From NCBI RefSeq assembly GCF_030272615.1, contig NC_081406.1:183707770-183771769 (forward strand): a stretch of 64,000 bases of DNA, written 5' to 3'. Positions 1 to 11,196 of this stretch are shown in pieces; within the stretch, counting starts at the first letter, position 1; the number at the start of each line of letters is the position of its first letter. Under the pieces are notes generated by a model. That model saw nothing but the letters and a program-made list of their open reading frames with translations. It was not told the DNA's origin and did no database searches. The translations under genes were made by a program, and so were the position numbers. This DNA is from Cryptomeria japonica (Eukaryota > Streptophyta > Pinopsida > Cupressales > Cupressaceae).

Positions 1-1660
1 ATCTTTTATTTGATGGCAACATTTGATGGCTTGATATGCCTTTGTTTATTTCTAGCTAAGAGGCTCATTTTTCTATATTGATATTGTTGTAGCCTTGCAT
101 ATGTTGTGAGAGTGTGTGTGGAAGTTTTTGGCTACATTGAGTATTATTTTCATGTATTATGTTGGTAGAGCCTCTTGTGATTTATTGTTGGGCCATGTTA
201 GGAGGAGTGGGCTTCCTTGTGATGACCAAGGTCATGAGAGATAGGCTTGCATGAGGTTCCTTGTAAGGATGCATGAAGTCTAGACCATCAGGGCACGTTG
301 GAGTTTTTCATGATTTGTAAATAATTGATAACCTAATAATTGATGGGTTGGGTAGTTAGATTAATTAATAAAGATGATAAATTGATTTGAGCCTCATGAC
401 TTAGTCCTAGGGAGGATGTTTTAGGATAATCATGAGAAGGTCATGAAGACGGTAAACTAATCTCCCTTAGTCTCTCATAGGTTGAGATGGCTCCACATGT
501 CCATCAGGCTAGTGCCTTATGTTATTATGTTATTATGTTTTGAGGATGGCATGTGATGACACTCCACTCATACATGTGTTTCCCCCTTTATGATTTATGA
601 TTATGCTTATTGGATGCATTTATGTCTTGATGATTTTACGCCTCTGAGAGTTCATTCTGGTTGTATTGTGTAAGTTCTTTCTTGAGAGTCCTTGTGTGGT
701 TAGTCTCCTTGGTTAGAGTGTCAGCTTAGGTTTAGAGTGTGTGTTGGGACCTTGTGTCATCTCCTAGCATGGGGGGTGGTTCCTTTGGTTCCACATGGTT
801 GGGAGGTTGGTGCTTTTTAGCCATTGGGATGTTGTCTTGGATTCTTCTTGCGTGGAAGTGGATTCTTCTTCATGATGGACTATGGATGTACCTTGTAGTA
901 GATTTATGTAATGAATAATATGGAATGTATGTAATGTAATATTTTTGTATATAGTAGATGGATGCTTGTAGTATAAAGAGCTATGCTCATGATGTATTTA
1001 ATGTACTCTTATTTGTAAGATGAATTGTAGTTGGAATTAGAATTAAGACATAATTGTAATTGTATTATTGTAGAGATGTGATCTTATGGATCGTGAATAT
1101 AAATGGATTATGGTTGGAATAGAATGGATTTGCATTATGGTTCAGTTGTATTATTTCATGGAATGATTAGAGGCTAGTTAGAATGATTAAATAATCTTAA
1201 AAGAGGAATATTCCTCGATTAATAAGTGAATATGTTAGAAGATATTAATTGGATCTATTAAAGATGAATGATTCATATAGATGCATTGGTAGAGAGGAAA
1301 TTATGCATATCATGAGGAATAAGTAATGTTGTAGGTTGCATATCTCATGGTTATGGAATTAGAATATGATGTATTAAATGAAGATGAAATATACCTATCA
1401 TGTGTGTAGTATGTTATTATGGAGATGAATTAAGTAATGATGTTTAAGTACCCCAGGGAAAGGTTAATGATGTGTTATTTCCGCTTGCGTTATTTGATGA
1501 AATGAGCAATGATGTATGTTCATATTGGTTAAATGGTTAATGAATGTAAATAGATGGAGATGTTATGTGTTGCATTAGTTGTTATTAGATGTTAATTAAA
1601 AAAAATCTCCATTTGAATATTATTGTTTAGCTTCTTTAGGGTATTTTGGCGGGCATTACA
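1..1660 (+). repeat. 3' portion of an LTR related to the LARD at 28-40 kb (remnant)
   Basis: The stretch ends at 1660 in TTTTGGCGGGCATTACA. This closely matches the sense-strand end of the LARD LTR, CCTGGCGGGGCATTACA (minus strand, ending at 28087). The preceding ~100 bases also align loosely, with TGTTGCATTAGTTG against TTGCATCTTATGTGTTG followed by an A-rich run. No TGGTATCAGAG primer site follows position 1660, so this looks like a solo or truncated LTR rather than the 5' end of an element. Its start lies outside the window. The homology is by eye, is patchy further upstream and could be overestimated. No coding capacity is seen. Confidence 0.4.
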
Positions 1661-2617
1661 GATAAGCATTGGTAGCTTCCAAGATGGCAAGTGTGGAATG
1701 GACTGATAGATGATATGATATGCAAAAGCTATGCTATGAAAATTATTTATGATAAATTTCTCAAAAATTCTAAAATGCTTAGACAAATGAACTCACAAAT
1801 GCAAAGATTAAGACTCCTAGTTAACTATAAGATTAGCTATTAGTTTCAAAAATGGCTTAGGAGACCTTTATTTATAGATTTTTGAGTGCATAAGCTTAGG
1901 TGGTACAGATCGACGATCATGATTAAATCTTGCTTTTTGGTTGGCTATGAAATAAGAGGTTAAGATGTGCGAGATAAAGGTGGATGTTCCTCCTACACCT
2001 ACAAGATGGAGGAAAAGATGGAAGGAGAAGCCAAGTGTTAGAAGGTTCACCTTGACTGAGGGAAAGACTCAAGAGTATATAGGATAGTTGGAGAAAATTT
2101 AGGGATATGAGGACAAGTGGACTCAACTCCCTCCAAAGATGTAGGAAGGTTGGAAAAAATATAGGGAAGTTGAGAAATGTGTGTACGTACACATTATTTG
2201 ATTTATGATTTGAAAGTTGAAGATAAATGATGTATTAATATTAAAAATATATTAATATCTTTAACCACATGATTGATGAGTTGGCAAAAGAGGAAGTGAT
2301 GTGGAGATGAGATGAGTTGGAAATGAGATTAAATGATTAAGAAATTATTTAATTGATGAGACTATAGGATAGTGGATGGGAGATAACTAAATATTAGATA
2401 TTTAATTAATTGGTTTAAAAGAAAGGGATATAAATTAATTAATTAATAAAATGTTTCAACTCAATTAATTAATAGAAGAATATTAAAGACTAATGAATTA
2501 AATAAATTAAACTTTTCAAATTAATTATTTAGTAGAAGAATAATCATTAAATAAATATTAAATATTTATTTAATTTGCTCATAGCCAATTTTATGTGTAT
2601 ATAATTCCAGAGATTTT
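1661..2617. other. A/T-rich intergenic sequence, nothing recognised
   Basis: This stretch contains only short open frames without recognisable motifs. It is A/T-rich, with several TTAATTAATT-type runs between 2400 and 2580. No gene, LTR boundary or RNA gene is supported. Confidence 0.5.
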
Positions 2618-3640
2618 GTGGTCAATATAGCTGCCCCAATGCAAAGCACGAAAGGTGAAGAACGAGTCTCCCCAAAGTACCAAATCTCTCAGGTAAACCT
2701 TAGCAAACAAACTAAATGGGGAGAGATAGCTACCTTAGATGTTGCAACAACCACTATAAAGACAAGAATAGAGAAAGAGCACAAGTCCAAATTGGAAGCA
2801 AAAGCACAATTGCATCAATACAAATAATTACTTATCGAGATGTCATGACCACTCGACTCAAGACTGAGTGATGCTCAACCTTCTACTTCAGCACTTCCGT
2901 AAGAAGAATTTAAGTCACTGCATGCAATGAGGAAGGTAGCAGTTACTATTAAAACTTTGGTAGAAGATTATTAGAGTAAAGTGAAAATGTTCTTACAAGA
3001 GACCATGGAGATATATGAAGATGCTTATCTCCTTGAAAGGGGCCTCATCCTCTGCTCCACATAATGGGATTATCAATCCAACAATTTCTTAAAACAAGTC
3101 AGGGTGCTCAAGAAGATCAAGGGATTGGGAGCATATGTGATCAAATGAGAAGATTTGTTGGGAGGAGAGAATCTCAATCCAGTTTGTAATCTTATATTAA
3201 TATTTTGGAGCTAAAAATAGATATTTTGGATCAGTGCAGAACTAAAGTGCTCAAAGGACACCCTTCCTTCTTAAGTCTCCTTGAAGAATATGAACAATAT
3301 GTAGCAAAGGTGTTGGGAAAGTATGGAAATGATGACATACAGTCAGGATCACTTAGACAAGAGGAAGTACTTAAGCAATGGGAGGCATATGAATCTGAAT
3401 ACTTCTCCTCAACTGCTAAATTTGATTTCACTATCATGGATAGGTATATGCACCTAGTTCTCTAGTCTTACCAAGATACGCAAACAATGGACAACCTTGT
3501 TGATAAGGTGGATGAACTAAGGGAAAACCTCAAAGTTTCAAAATTCTGAATTGAATATGTGCCTGCCTCATCACACACTTCAATGGACTATTGCATTGGG
3601 AACTACTATAGCTACAAGAGGAACAAGCACTAAACAAATT
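2618..3640 (+). pseudogene. Decayed coding stretch, helical protein of unknown family
   Basis: Two open stretches have coding-like composition. The first (2618-2827, 69 codons) is rich in Lys, Glu and Thr. The second (3205-3465, 86 codons) is a helical, charged protein with a segment PSFLSLLEEYEQYVAKVLG. After the TAG at 3463 the same frame continues for about 25 codons with similar charged, helical character (residues around DNLVDKVDELRENL), so the TAG looks like a nonsense mutation. The two parts lie in different frames and are separated by stops, so at least one indel is needed to join them. I do not recognise the family. It could be a fragment of a retroelement or transposon ORF or a dead host gene. 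No neighbouring LTR or terminal repeat explains it. Confidence 0.35.
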
Positions 3641-4613
3641 GGTTACTCTATGCATACTCTCAGCTGCCATAAAGAAGGAGGAATGATCTTGGCGTAATAA
3701 ACGATTTTAAAAAGGGATCCAGGGTACACTTTCCATGCATGCACATCATTGCAAGGTGAGTGCAACACACATGGGAGGTGTAGCCACTATCACACTTGAA
3801 GAAGGATTACTATTGTCTTGTGTCATATATGAGTTAATTGAGGTTCAAAAGAAGTGACTTGCAATTCAAACAACGACCTCCACCATTTTGTAACTAAGTC
3901 ATAGGTAGTAGTTACCCCAAAATTGTAGGGGCCAAGGCCTATAAATGTATTGAATCAAGCCATTTAGAGGGTCCAAAAATTGAAGATTGGAGGCCATAGT
4001 TTAGGAATTTCTTTGCAGTATTTTCTATTCTCAGTTTCAAGTTTAGACATTGTTGGACTTACACAGTATTAGTGCATGTTGAATATTCATTATTTCACAT
4101 GATTAATAAATGCAAGCTATTTCATGGATCACATGTTTCATTATCTCTATTGATTGAAATTGGTATTTCATTGATCTGACATCTTCTTTCATTCTAGATA
4201 GCATAGTTGTTCTGAGTAATGTGGGTTTGATGATTCATGTTATGCAAAGTTGCTTTGTTGATAGTCAACTCTTTCTGTATGTAAGATCATAGACCTTGCA
4301 TGTAGATGGAGGGTTTCACCTATTGCTATCTAGTTTGTTAATGATAATATTTGCTCATTTGGAATATTTCTTTTACATTTGACAATCTTGCATGGTTATG
4401 TTTGTTCCTTCTATGCACCCTTCTCTTTTGTATTTTGTTTTTAAGAGAATCTTCATAAGTTCTTTTTTCTACCAACATACCACCTTGACCAAACAAGTCA
4501 CATAGGCTCTGAACTATCCCTATATAGTTTTGACCCAATGAACGAGACCTTGGAGAGTGAAGATCCCACAATCCTTACTCTTTTCAAGAGAAGCTCCGCT
4601 TCGTGAAGCTTGC
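3641..4613. other. Intergenic sequence, nothing recognised
   Basis: Only short open frames are present and none has domain-like content. No repeats were recognised here. Confidence 0.45.
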
Positions 4614-4742
4614 ATGTTAGGTGTGTAGAAAAGGCCCATCAACAGGATGGGGAAGAGAAGAGATAGAAGAACAAAGATATGAGTAAGAGGGGATGGATGG
4701 AGAGGTAGACATGTGGAGGGAGTGAGAGACCTAGGGAATGGG

Positions 4743-4836
<94 letters not shown>

Positions 4837-5260
4837 ATAAATGGATAGGGGTAAGGGGGAGGGAGAGAAAGGTGGAGAGAGAGGGAGAAAACTAGAGGGT
4901 GGACAATTAGATAGGTGAGAAACCTAGAGGGGGAGAGATAGGTGGGTAATAATATAGGCAGGAAGAGGTAGTGAGGTACATAGAGAGGGAGGGAAAACCC
5001 TATATATGGGGAGAGAGAGGATAGAATGGATAGGTAGTGATCAAGAGAGTGGAGAGGGAGGGGAGAGAAACAATAAGAGTGAGAGAGAAGAAGAGAGAGG
5101 GAGGGATTCAAAGATATAAATGGGGGTAAGGAAGGAATGAAAGGTCTCAAGAGAGGGTGGGATATACCTAGAGAGGGGAGAGAGAAGTGAGAGAGACAAG
5201 AGAGGGAGAGATATAGGTATAGAGTTTGGGGAAGATAAATAGAGAGATACATAGCTAAAG
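4614..5260 (+). repeat. Purine-rich tract with (GA)n microsatellite
   Basis: An almost uninterrupted (GA)n run of about 91 bases occupies 4745-4835. It sits inside a ~650-base purine-rich stretch made of GAGAGAGG, GGGAGAGA and similar words. The open frames on both strands here (Arg/Glu repeats on plus, Ser/Leu/Pro repeats on minus) are translations of the simple repeat, not genes. The tract could act as a GAGA-factor (BPC) binding region or form triplex DNA; that is speculation. Confidence 0.9.
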
Positions 5261-5384
5261 AATGCTAATAGGAGTGTACTGATTACTAAAATTTGACTAT
5301 CTAAAATTTCATACGATCCTCTAAAAAATAGAATCTACATTATAACTCCTATAGAGCTGAAACCATACTCAAACATCCTGCCAA

Positions 5385-5498
5385 TGTATACATGAAATAT
5401 AACTTAAAGTATAAGAAAGAAAAAAGACACATTGAAAATAAGCCACATTTCAATGTCTTTTTTCTTTCTTATACTTAAATGTTATATTTCATGTATAT
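5385..5498. repeat. Inverted repeat, ~50-bp arms with ~10-base loop
   Basis: The left arm (about 5385-5437) runs from GTATACATGAAATATAAC to AAAGACACATTGAAA. The right arm (about 5448-5498) is its near-perfect reverse complement, beginning TTTCAATGTC and ending TATTTCATGTATAT. Differences are a few small gaps around the TTAAAG/TTTAAG step. The spacer is about ten bases. This could be a small foldback element or MITE or a hairpin-RNA source. No flanking target duplication was identified. Confidence 0.8.
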
Positions 5499-6479
5499 AT
5501 TCTTCTTTGGGGGTGGGTATAACTTGTGCCAAAATTGGAAAATTTGGACATTCACAAAACTTTCAATTCAACAATGTAGACTATTTTCAATTTGGCACTC
5601 GCCAAATGGTTTGTATTGGAAAACACCAACCCTTTGGGTTGGACAACCATGTCAGGCCTTAAACATGTTTTTATCATAAAATAAAAAATTTCCACATATT
5701 TTTGGTTGTGCTCTCCGTCAGTTTTGCACATGTTTCAATGCAACTAAAAAAAATACCATAATATTGTTAAGCTTTGTCTTAGCTATCCAACCATTTAATT
5801 TGTTTCACATTTTGATTTTGTTAAGGCTTCCATCTTTAATTTCTTTTGTTAGTGTGTCCGTTTTTTGTCAGAAACCAACATGTGTTGTTTTGGGCATAAT
5901 TTTTTACACGCTCATTGAATTTCAATGCTACTTACATTTTTAGAAACTAGACTTCATTCTACACGACTTATAAAAAAGTGTTGATTTTTTATTAATTTTC
6001 AATTATTTTAGGGGTGAGCACGCTCAAATTTCTATTTTTCAGGATGTGTCCACTTTGAAAATTAGTAAAAAAATCCTATACTCATTAAACAATTAGCTGA
6101 AAAATCTGGCATAAACTAAAAGGTGTTAGCTAATTTCTCACTGAAGCGATTTTAAAAATTCTAAAAAAAGTTAACATTTTAGGGAGACCACAACAAACAC
6201 TATGATATATTTTTTGCATAAAAACATGACCACTTTTTGTGACCCCCCTTTTTGAAGCCCTTAATCTCCACCAATTTCATAAAAAAATGGTAGTTTAGAA
6301 AGTAGACTCGAAACACTCCAACTCTAGTTCTTGTTGCATCTTCAAATTTGGAGTGTAACTATGTTCAATTTGTCATTGAAGTTCAGACTTTGCTGATTTC
6401 AAAAAAAAAAAAAGAGTGGCATCTTAAGACCCCCTTTTGGTACCACAACTTGGTGCACATACCAAAAAATAGAAATTAC
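5499..6479. other. A/T-rich intergenic sequence
   Basis: Two overlapping short open frames on plus (5432-5679) share the same bases and have no recognisable motif. The rest is low-complexity A/T-rich sequence with poly-A runs, for example near 6402-6415. No gene is supported. Confidence 0.45.
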
Positions 6480-7010
6480 AAATTTATATACAAAGTTGCA
6501 ACTATTATTTTTAAAGATGGAAACATTTGTAAATTGAAAATAGAAAGATGCAAAGTTGCAACTAATATTTTGAGAGGGAAACATGTGTAAATTGAAAATA
6601 AAAAGTTACAACTATTAAATTCATTCATTTTATTTTTTTTAAATAGAAAGTTGCAACTTTTAAATTCATTCTTTTATTTTAATTATTTTTAAAATAGAAA
6701 GATGTAGAAAGTTGCAACTATTAAAAGTATTCATTTATTTTAAATTTTTTTTTTTAAAACTTGCCACTATTTACTTTAGGATTATTTTAAAAGTTGCAAC
6801 TATTTAAATTCATTCATTTATTTTAATTTTAAAAAAATAGAAAGATGTAGAAAGTTGCAACTATTAAAAGCATTTAATATACTTTTTATTTTAAAACTTG
6901 CAACTATTATTTTAGGATTATTTTAAAAGTTGCAACTATTTTAGTCACTCTCTATTTTGTTCATTCATTTTTTAATTTTTCTTTAAAATAGAAAGATGTA
7001 GATCTTTTTT
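6480..7010 (+). repeat. Degenerate tandem array built on AAAGTTGCAACTATT
   Basis: The core AAAGTTGCAACTATT, containing the palindrome GTTGCAAC, recurs about eight to nine times in 530 bases (near 6492, 6551, 6605, 6650, 6710, 6790, 6853, 6895 and 6928). Several copies are followed by AAATTCATTCATTTATTTTA and preceded by AAAATAGAAAGATGTAG. Spacing is irregular (about 40-75 bases) and copies are diverged, which points to an old array. The repeat class is not recognised. Confidence 0.75.
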
Positions 7011-7089
7011 AGAAACAAAAAGTAGGAAAAAATGTTAGTTTATTTTATTATAATGAAATATTGTTTTATAGAAATGTTGGATAATGATA

Positions 7090-7200
7090 TATTTTTTTAG
7101 AAATAAAAAGTAGACAAGCGTCAATTTAAATCACATAGAGTTTTTATTGATGGAGATTCTTCAATCCATTATGTGAGTATAATACGCATCTTGGCATAAT
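7090..7200 (+). repeat. Diverged direct repeat, copy 1
   Basis: The core of the copy is CCATTATGTGAGTATAATACGC, preceded by AGATTCTTCAAT; a matching copy lies at 7785-7875. The two copies differ at many positions outside the core. They are about 690 bases apart in the same orientation. This may be a relic of an old duplication or of two insertions of one repeat family. Confidence 0.6.
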
Positions 7201-7784
7201 TATGATTATTTTGCTAGATAACGCACAACATAGCTACAAAGGATTATATTGATATCAGAAAAAAGCTTACAATAAGTTGTAGGGGTCAAGTACTATTGAG
7301 AAAAAATTGCCTTGCAATAGTTTTCAAAATACTCCAATTGCAAAAAAAGAACCAACAAAATGCCCCATATATAGAAGTATCTAGCCCACAGGGATACAAT
7401 CCAACTGTTATCCATTCATTCCCATACTACTATGCATACTTATTAAAATCATGTTTGCAAATAGAAAGTTGTAGTCATTAAATTTAAATCAAATTTAAGA
7501 ATAACAAAATCTTTTAAATGGAAACATACCCATGCTTTCCACTTTATATGGTGGAAATTAACAATAAATCAAATCCAATGTGAAATTCCAAATCCAATCT
7601 CTAATTTATGCAATGAAAATTAGAATAAAATCAAGTCTAAAATAAACTTTCAAATCTAATATGAAACTAAATATTCTAAATAGAAACATGCCCGTATTGT
7701 CCACTTTCTTTATTATTAGTTTTCTGTTTTTCATGAACATGGAATGTGAAATTATAAATAAAAGAAAAAGTAATAGTAATTATA

Positions 7785-7875
7785 GATGGGCGTCGATTTT
7801 AATCAAGGGATTTTTTATTGAAGAATATTCTTTAATCCATTATGTGAGTATAATACGCCTCTCGACGTAAACATT
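7785..7875 (+). repeat. Diverged direct repeat, copy 2
   Basis: This is the second copy of the repeat at 7090-7200. Here the core is preceded by AATATTCTTTAAT and followed by CTCTCGACG. No coding content is present. Confidence 0.6.
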
Positions 7876-8146
7876 TAAAATAAATGATATATCAAAGCAC
7901 ATGTATATGTGGGGAAAACATTTTGAGAGAAAAATCCCACTCTAAAGCAACCCATTGTATTATTAAGTAAACAACATAGTTACAATACACTTATAGATAA
8001 AGCCTTTGTAAGAGTATCACCAACTAGAGATTTGAAGAATTCTAATAGCTTAATAATATTTGAAAAGCTATCTCACAACCTCCATCTCAATCACCTAAAA
8101 TATAAGAGATACAATACATAAAACCATCATTATGTCCAAATATTTG

Positions 8147-8569
8147 TCAACCAGGTTGTACTACATTGAATCCTTCTTTGCAAAATTCGAATTTGATTCT
8201 TGGTAATGCCTTTGTCAATGTATCAACCACCATCATTTCAGTTGTGCAGTATTCCATTTGAATATTGTTCTCCTCAATTTGTTCACAGATGAAATGGTAT
8301 TGTACCCCTATATGTTTAACCCTTTCATAATACTTTGAATGCTTTGTGATGGCTATGCAACTTTGGCTATCACACTTCAACATCGTTGGTTGGGTCTGAG
8401 TAAACCCAATGTCTAACAACAATCTTCTCAACCAAATCAATTCTTTTGCAACTTGACACGCTGCTTTATATTCCGCTTCTGCACTAGAAAGAGAAACAAT
8501 TGGTTGTTTCTTAATAGTAATTAGATAACTATGAACTAAACCACACAAAAATTGGCACCCAAATTCCAA
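8147..8569 (-). pseudogene. Ty1/copia RNase H domain, C-terminal fragment of pol
   Basis: The 140-codon open frame carries the end of a copia polyprotein. Near residue 22 is KKQPIVSLSSAEAEY, the signature of the copia RNase H connection and catalytic Glu region. It is followed by LIWLRRLLLDIG, then CDSQSCIAI with the RNase H Asp, then VKHIGVQYHFI and VDTLTKALPR, where intact elements have ADIFTKPL. RNase H degrades the RNA strand of the RNA/DNA hybrid during reverse transcription. The N-terminal side of the domain (upstream, 8570-8735) no longer reads as copia protein in any clear frame, and no LTRs were found around it, so it is an orphan fragment. It is unrelated to the nested copia element at 14-21 kb, which lies on the other strand. 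Confidence 0.88.
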
Positions 8570-8979
8570 ACTTAGAAATCCAACACCAAAATCTCAAAAT
8601 AAGCCCATAAACTAAAATAACATATTCCTTTCCACTCATCATTCCACTCACTATTTTGGTTCCATTATCTCTAACCAAATATGTCTTATGATATGTTACA
8701 ACATGCATCATAAATTGGTAAACACGTGTAATCATCCCTTTTAACTTTTTTATGTGTCCACCATGCTTTTATATTTCCTATGTTCACAATCAAAGTTTTG
8801 GATGTCATAACAATTAATTTGGGAGATTGATTGGGCTTATTTTTTAAAATTAGAAATCTTAAAGAGACCTACATAAGAGTCATCCCTAGAAGTGATGTCG
8901 ATATCTAGAGTGTTAATTTTTGCTAAAAACTATCTCCATAGTCCAAAAATTAAGTTTTTCTATTTTATAACTTGAAAAT

Positions 8980-8984
8980 CATAC
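8980..8984. repeat. Target site duplication of element A, left copy (CATAC)
   Basis: CATAC directly precedes the LTR start TGAAGTGTCATAAAATTG. The matching right copy TATAC is at 23308-23312 and differs by one C/T transition. Confidence 0.6.
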
Positions 8985-10083
8985 TGAAGTGTCATAAAAT
9001 TGTGACCCTAGCAATTTTCAACTGCATTAGGCCTCTGCATCACCTCGTCTGCATTCTGCCCTGGAGAAAGGGGTAGGACAAGGTGTGGCACCACTGTTCC
9101 CCCTTGGATAGGGGAGTGGCACCCCTGTCCCTACCCTATTTTGGGGCAGGACCCTTCCTAGGGTTGCATTGTTGGTTGTGCCTCGTGTGGGAAACGCCCG
9201 TGACAAAATTCAAATCCACCAACATGTATTTAAGGGGGCATTCACTCTCTCATTCATATAAGTTGGATAGGTGGAAGTTGGACAAGATTGGAGTATGTAC
9301 AAGTGATCAAGCATTCAAGAGCATTCAAGCATTCTCAAGTCTCCCTTCAAGGCTAGGTATTGCATTCAAGTCAAGGATTCAACCATTGAAGAGGAGATTG
9401 ATTTCAACATGCAATTCCACCCAAGTATTTCTATCAACATTGCTACCACAACCTCCCTTGAGTGATTTATAATTTAGTCTTTCATTTACATCTACTTGCA
9501 AGTACTTTCTTTCATTACTTGGTTAATTCCAAAATCGGGGTTTGACCTAAAGTCAAACCCCTAATCCCAACCCATTTTCCTCTCTTTTCGGTCTATGGGT
9601 TGCAGGTGCGCAGCTGTACTTTCAGATTCGGGCTCCATTTGCAAAGGTGGAAAACCCCTTTTTGTTTCGCAGATTTTTCGAAGGACCGTGTACGTTCCCG
9701 CCACGGTTCAGGCAACTTTTCCTCAAATTCGTAGGGCAGCTTCATCTCGACATTTTACTGCCAAATCCAGGTGAACAAATTCATCCCATATTCCGATCTC
9801 AAGTTATAATCAATTATTTGTCACTTTTGCACTACATAATTCAATCAAATTTCTTTCTATTTCAAACAAGGAAGAGGGGATCAACTTAGCATTACCCATT
9901 CATTCAAAATTCAATCTACCATCTTTGTGTGGAGAGATTGAATCTAGTGAACTATCCTCTCCTCTTCCTAATGTAATGGTGAAAAGTGCTTGAAGGATAA
10001 TCAATAGTGAAACTATCATCTCTCTTTGAGGGAAAGGGTAGTTTTCCTCTTGATCTATCACTCACCATTTTCCCACCATTACA
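8985..10083 (+). repeat. 5' LTR of element A
   Basis: It starts TGAAGTGTCATAAAATTG and ends TTTTCCCACCATTACA. It matches 22124-23307 over its whole length, but the 3' copy has an extra ~85-90 bases after CTGCATTAGG (near 22170-22255) and other small indels, so the copies are well diverged. TATTTAAG at 9227-9234 is a possible TATA box. A perfect stem with arms GGGGTTTGAC and GTCAAACCCC lies at 9537-9561. The open frames inside (for example 9083-9472) are not supported as genes. Confidence 0.88.
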
Positions 10084-10085
10084 TT

Positions 10086-10103
10086 TTGGTGAACCCGACA
10101 TCT
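10086..10103 (+). other. Candidate primer binding site of element A
   Basis: TTGGTGAACCCGACATC lies two to three bases after the 5' LTR end, where a tRNA primer site is expected. It is not the common Met-tRNA type (TGGTATCAGAG), and I cannot assign the tRNA from memory. Confidence 0.5.
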
Positions 10104-11196
10104 TGCATGCTTTCCTTTGAACAAAGTTGCATATTTTTCATTTACAAGTTTCAACTTTCTGTAAACTTAGTGGTTAAATCATTAAAAACCCTAGTTTTTA
10201 AATTTAAAATTAAACTTGTAATTTGTAAAAATTGCTTGTGGTTATCTTAGATCTGAAAATTGTTTTGATTGTCAAATTCAATTTCCTCATTGTCTTGTTC
10301 AATTTACAAATAAAATTTACAAAATTGAGAGGTTACTTGTTAAAACCCTAATTTTCAAACATTATATTGAACTTGTGCAAAAGCTGGATTTCCATTTAAT
10401 TTTCAGATTTCTGATTGTTCTCAGATTTGTCTTCAATCCTACAATTCAAATTTTCAATTTCCCCCCTTTTTTCCCAAAATTCAAATTTCAAAATTAAGTG
10501 GTTAGGTCATCAAATCCTAATTTTTAAAATTAATTGGATTTTGTGTGAATTTCAAATCAATTTCATTTACATTTAGATTTTTAAACATTTTCCAAGGTGT
10601 CCCTATCCATTAGGATTAACCTTTTTCAAAATTGCAATTCAATTCCTTTTTTTCTTCAAAACCCTAATAGGGTCATATTTTCACATTTGTGTCTTCATTT
10701 CGCCCATCTAGAGATCGTAAAATTTGCCAATTTTTTGGGGTTAGCTTTAAAATCATAGTAATATCCATCCTTGAAAATTTTGAAAAAAGTTGGTCGGACC
10801 ATGTGGGTTCCCGCCACAATCCTCAGTTTTTTTCCCAAAATTTTGGGAGATTGTTATGACTGTATTTACTAGCCTAAATCCAAAAGATTGGCTGATTTTA
10901 TCAATTTTTTATCCCTCTAGAATCAGAAATACCTCCAATTGCAACTTTCAAGAAAAAAATTAAAATTAAGAGGTTAATTATAGTCTGCCCTGATTCTAAA
11001 AATTCTAATTTTAAAATTAAGTGGTATTCCCTTGGCCCTAATTTTAAAATTCCAATTTCCTTTCATTTTTGGAAATTGTGTCATCCTCCTCCTCCAACAA
11101 AGTTCAAATTGTGTAAACATTATTTTCTTAAATTTTGCATTAACCAATTTTGTAAGCTTTATTCCAAAATTCAAATTCAAACATTCCCTCTAGTGC
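10104..11196 (+). other. Untranslated leader of element A
   Basis: About 1.1 kb between the primer site and the gag start. It is T- and A-rich, with many AAATTTTCAAAATT-like words and several CCCTAATTTT runs on a roughly 150-200 base scale. No open frame with domain content was seen. Such leaders normally carry packaging and dimerisation signals. Confidence 0.55.

Noticed and set aside
4713-5252. Plus ORF of Arg/Glu repeats and minus ORF of 173 codons of Ser/Leu/Pro
   Set aside because: Translations of the (GA)n microsatellite and the purine-rich tract.
9083-9889. ORFs of 129 and 80 codons inside the 5' LTR of element A
   Set aside because: The copies in the 3' LTR are broken differently, and the segments lie within LTR sequence; no domain content.
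8990-10083. LTR of element A starting at TGTCATAAAATTG (8990/22129)
   Set aside because: Starting five bases earlier (8985/22124) gives TG(A/T)AGTGTC, a polypurine tract that abuts the LTR, and a 4-of-5 target duplication, which the later start does not.
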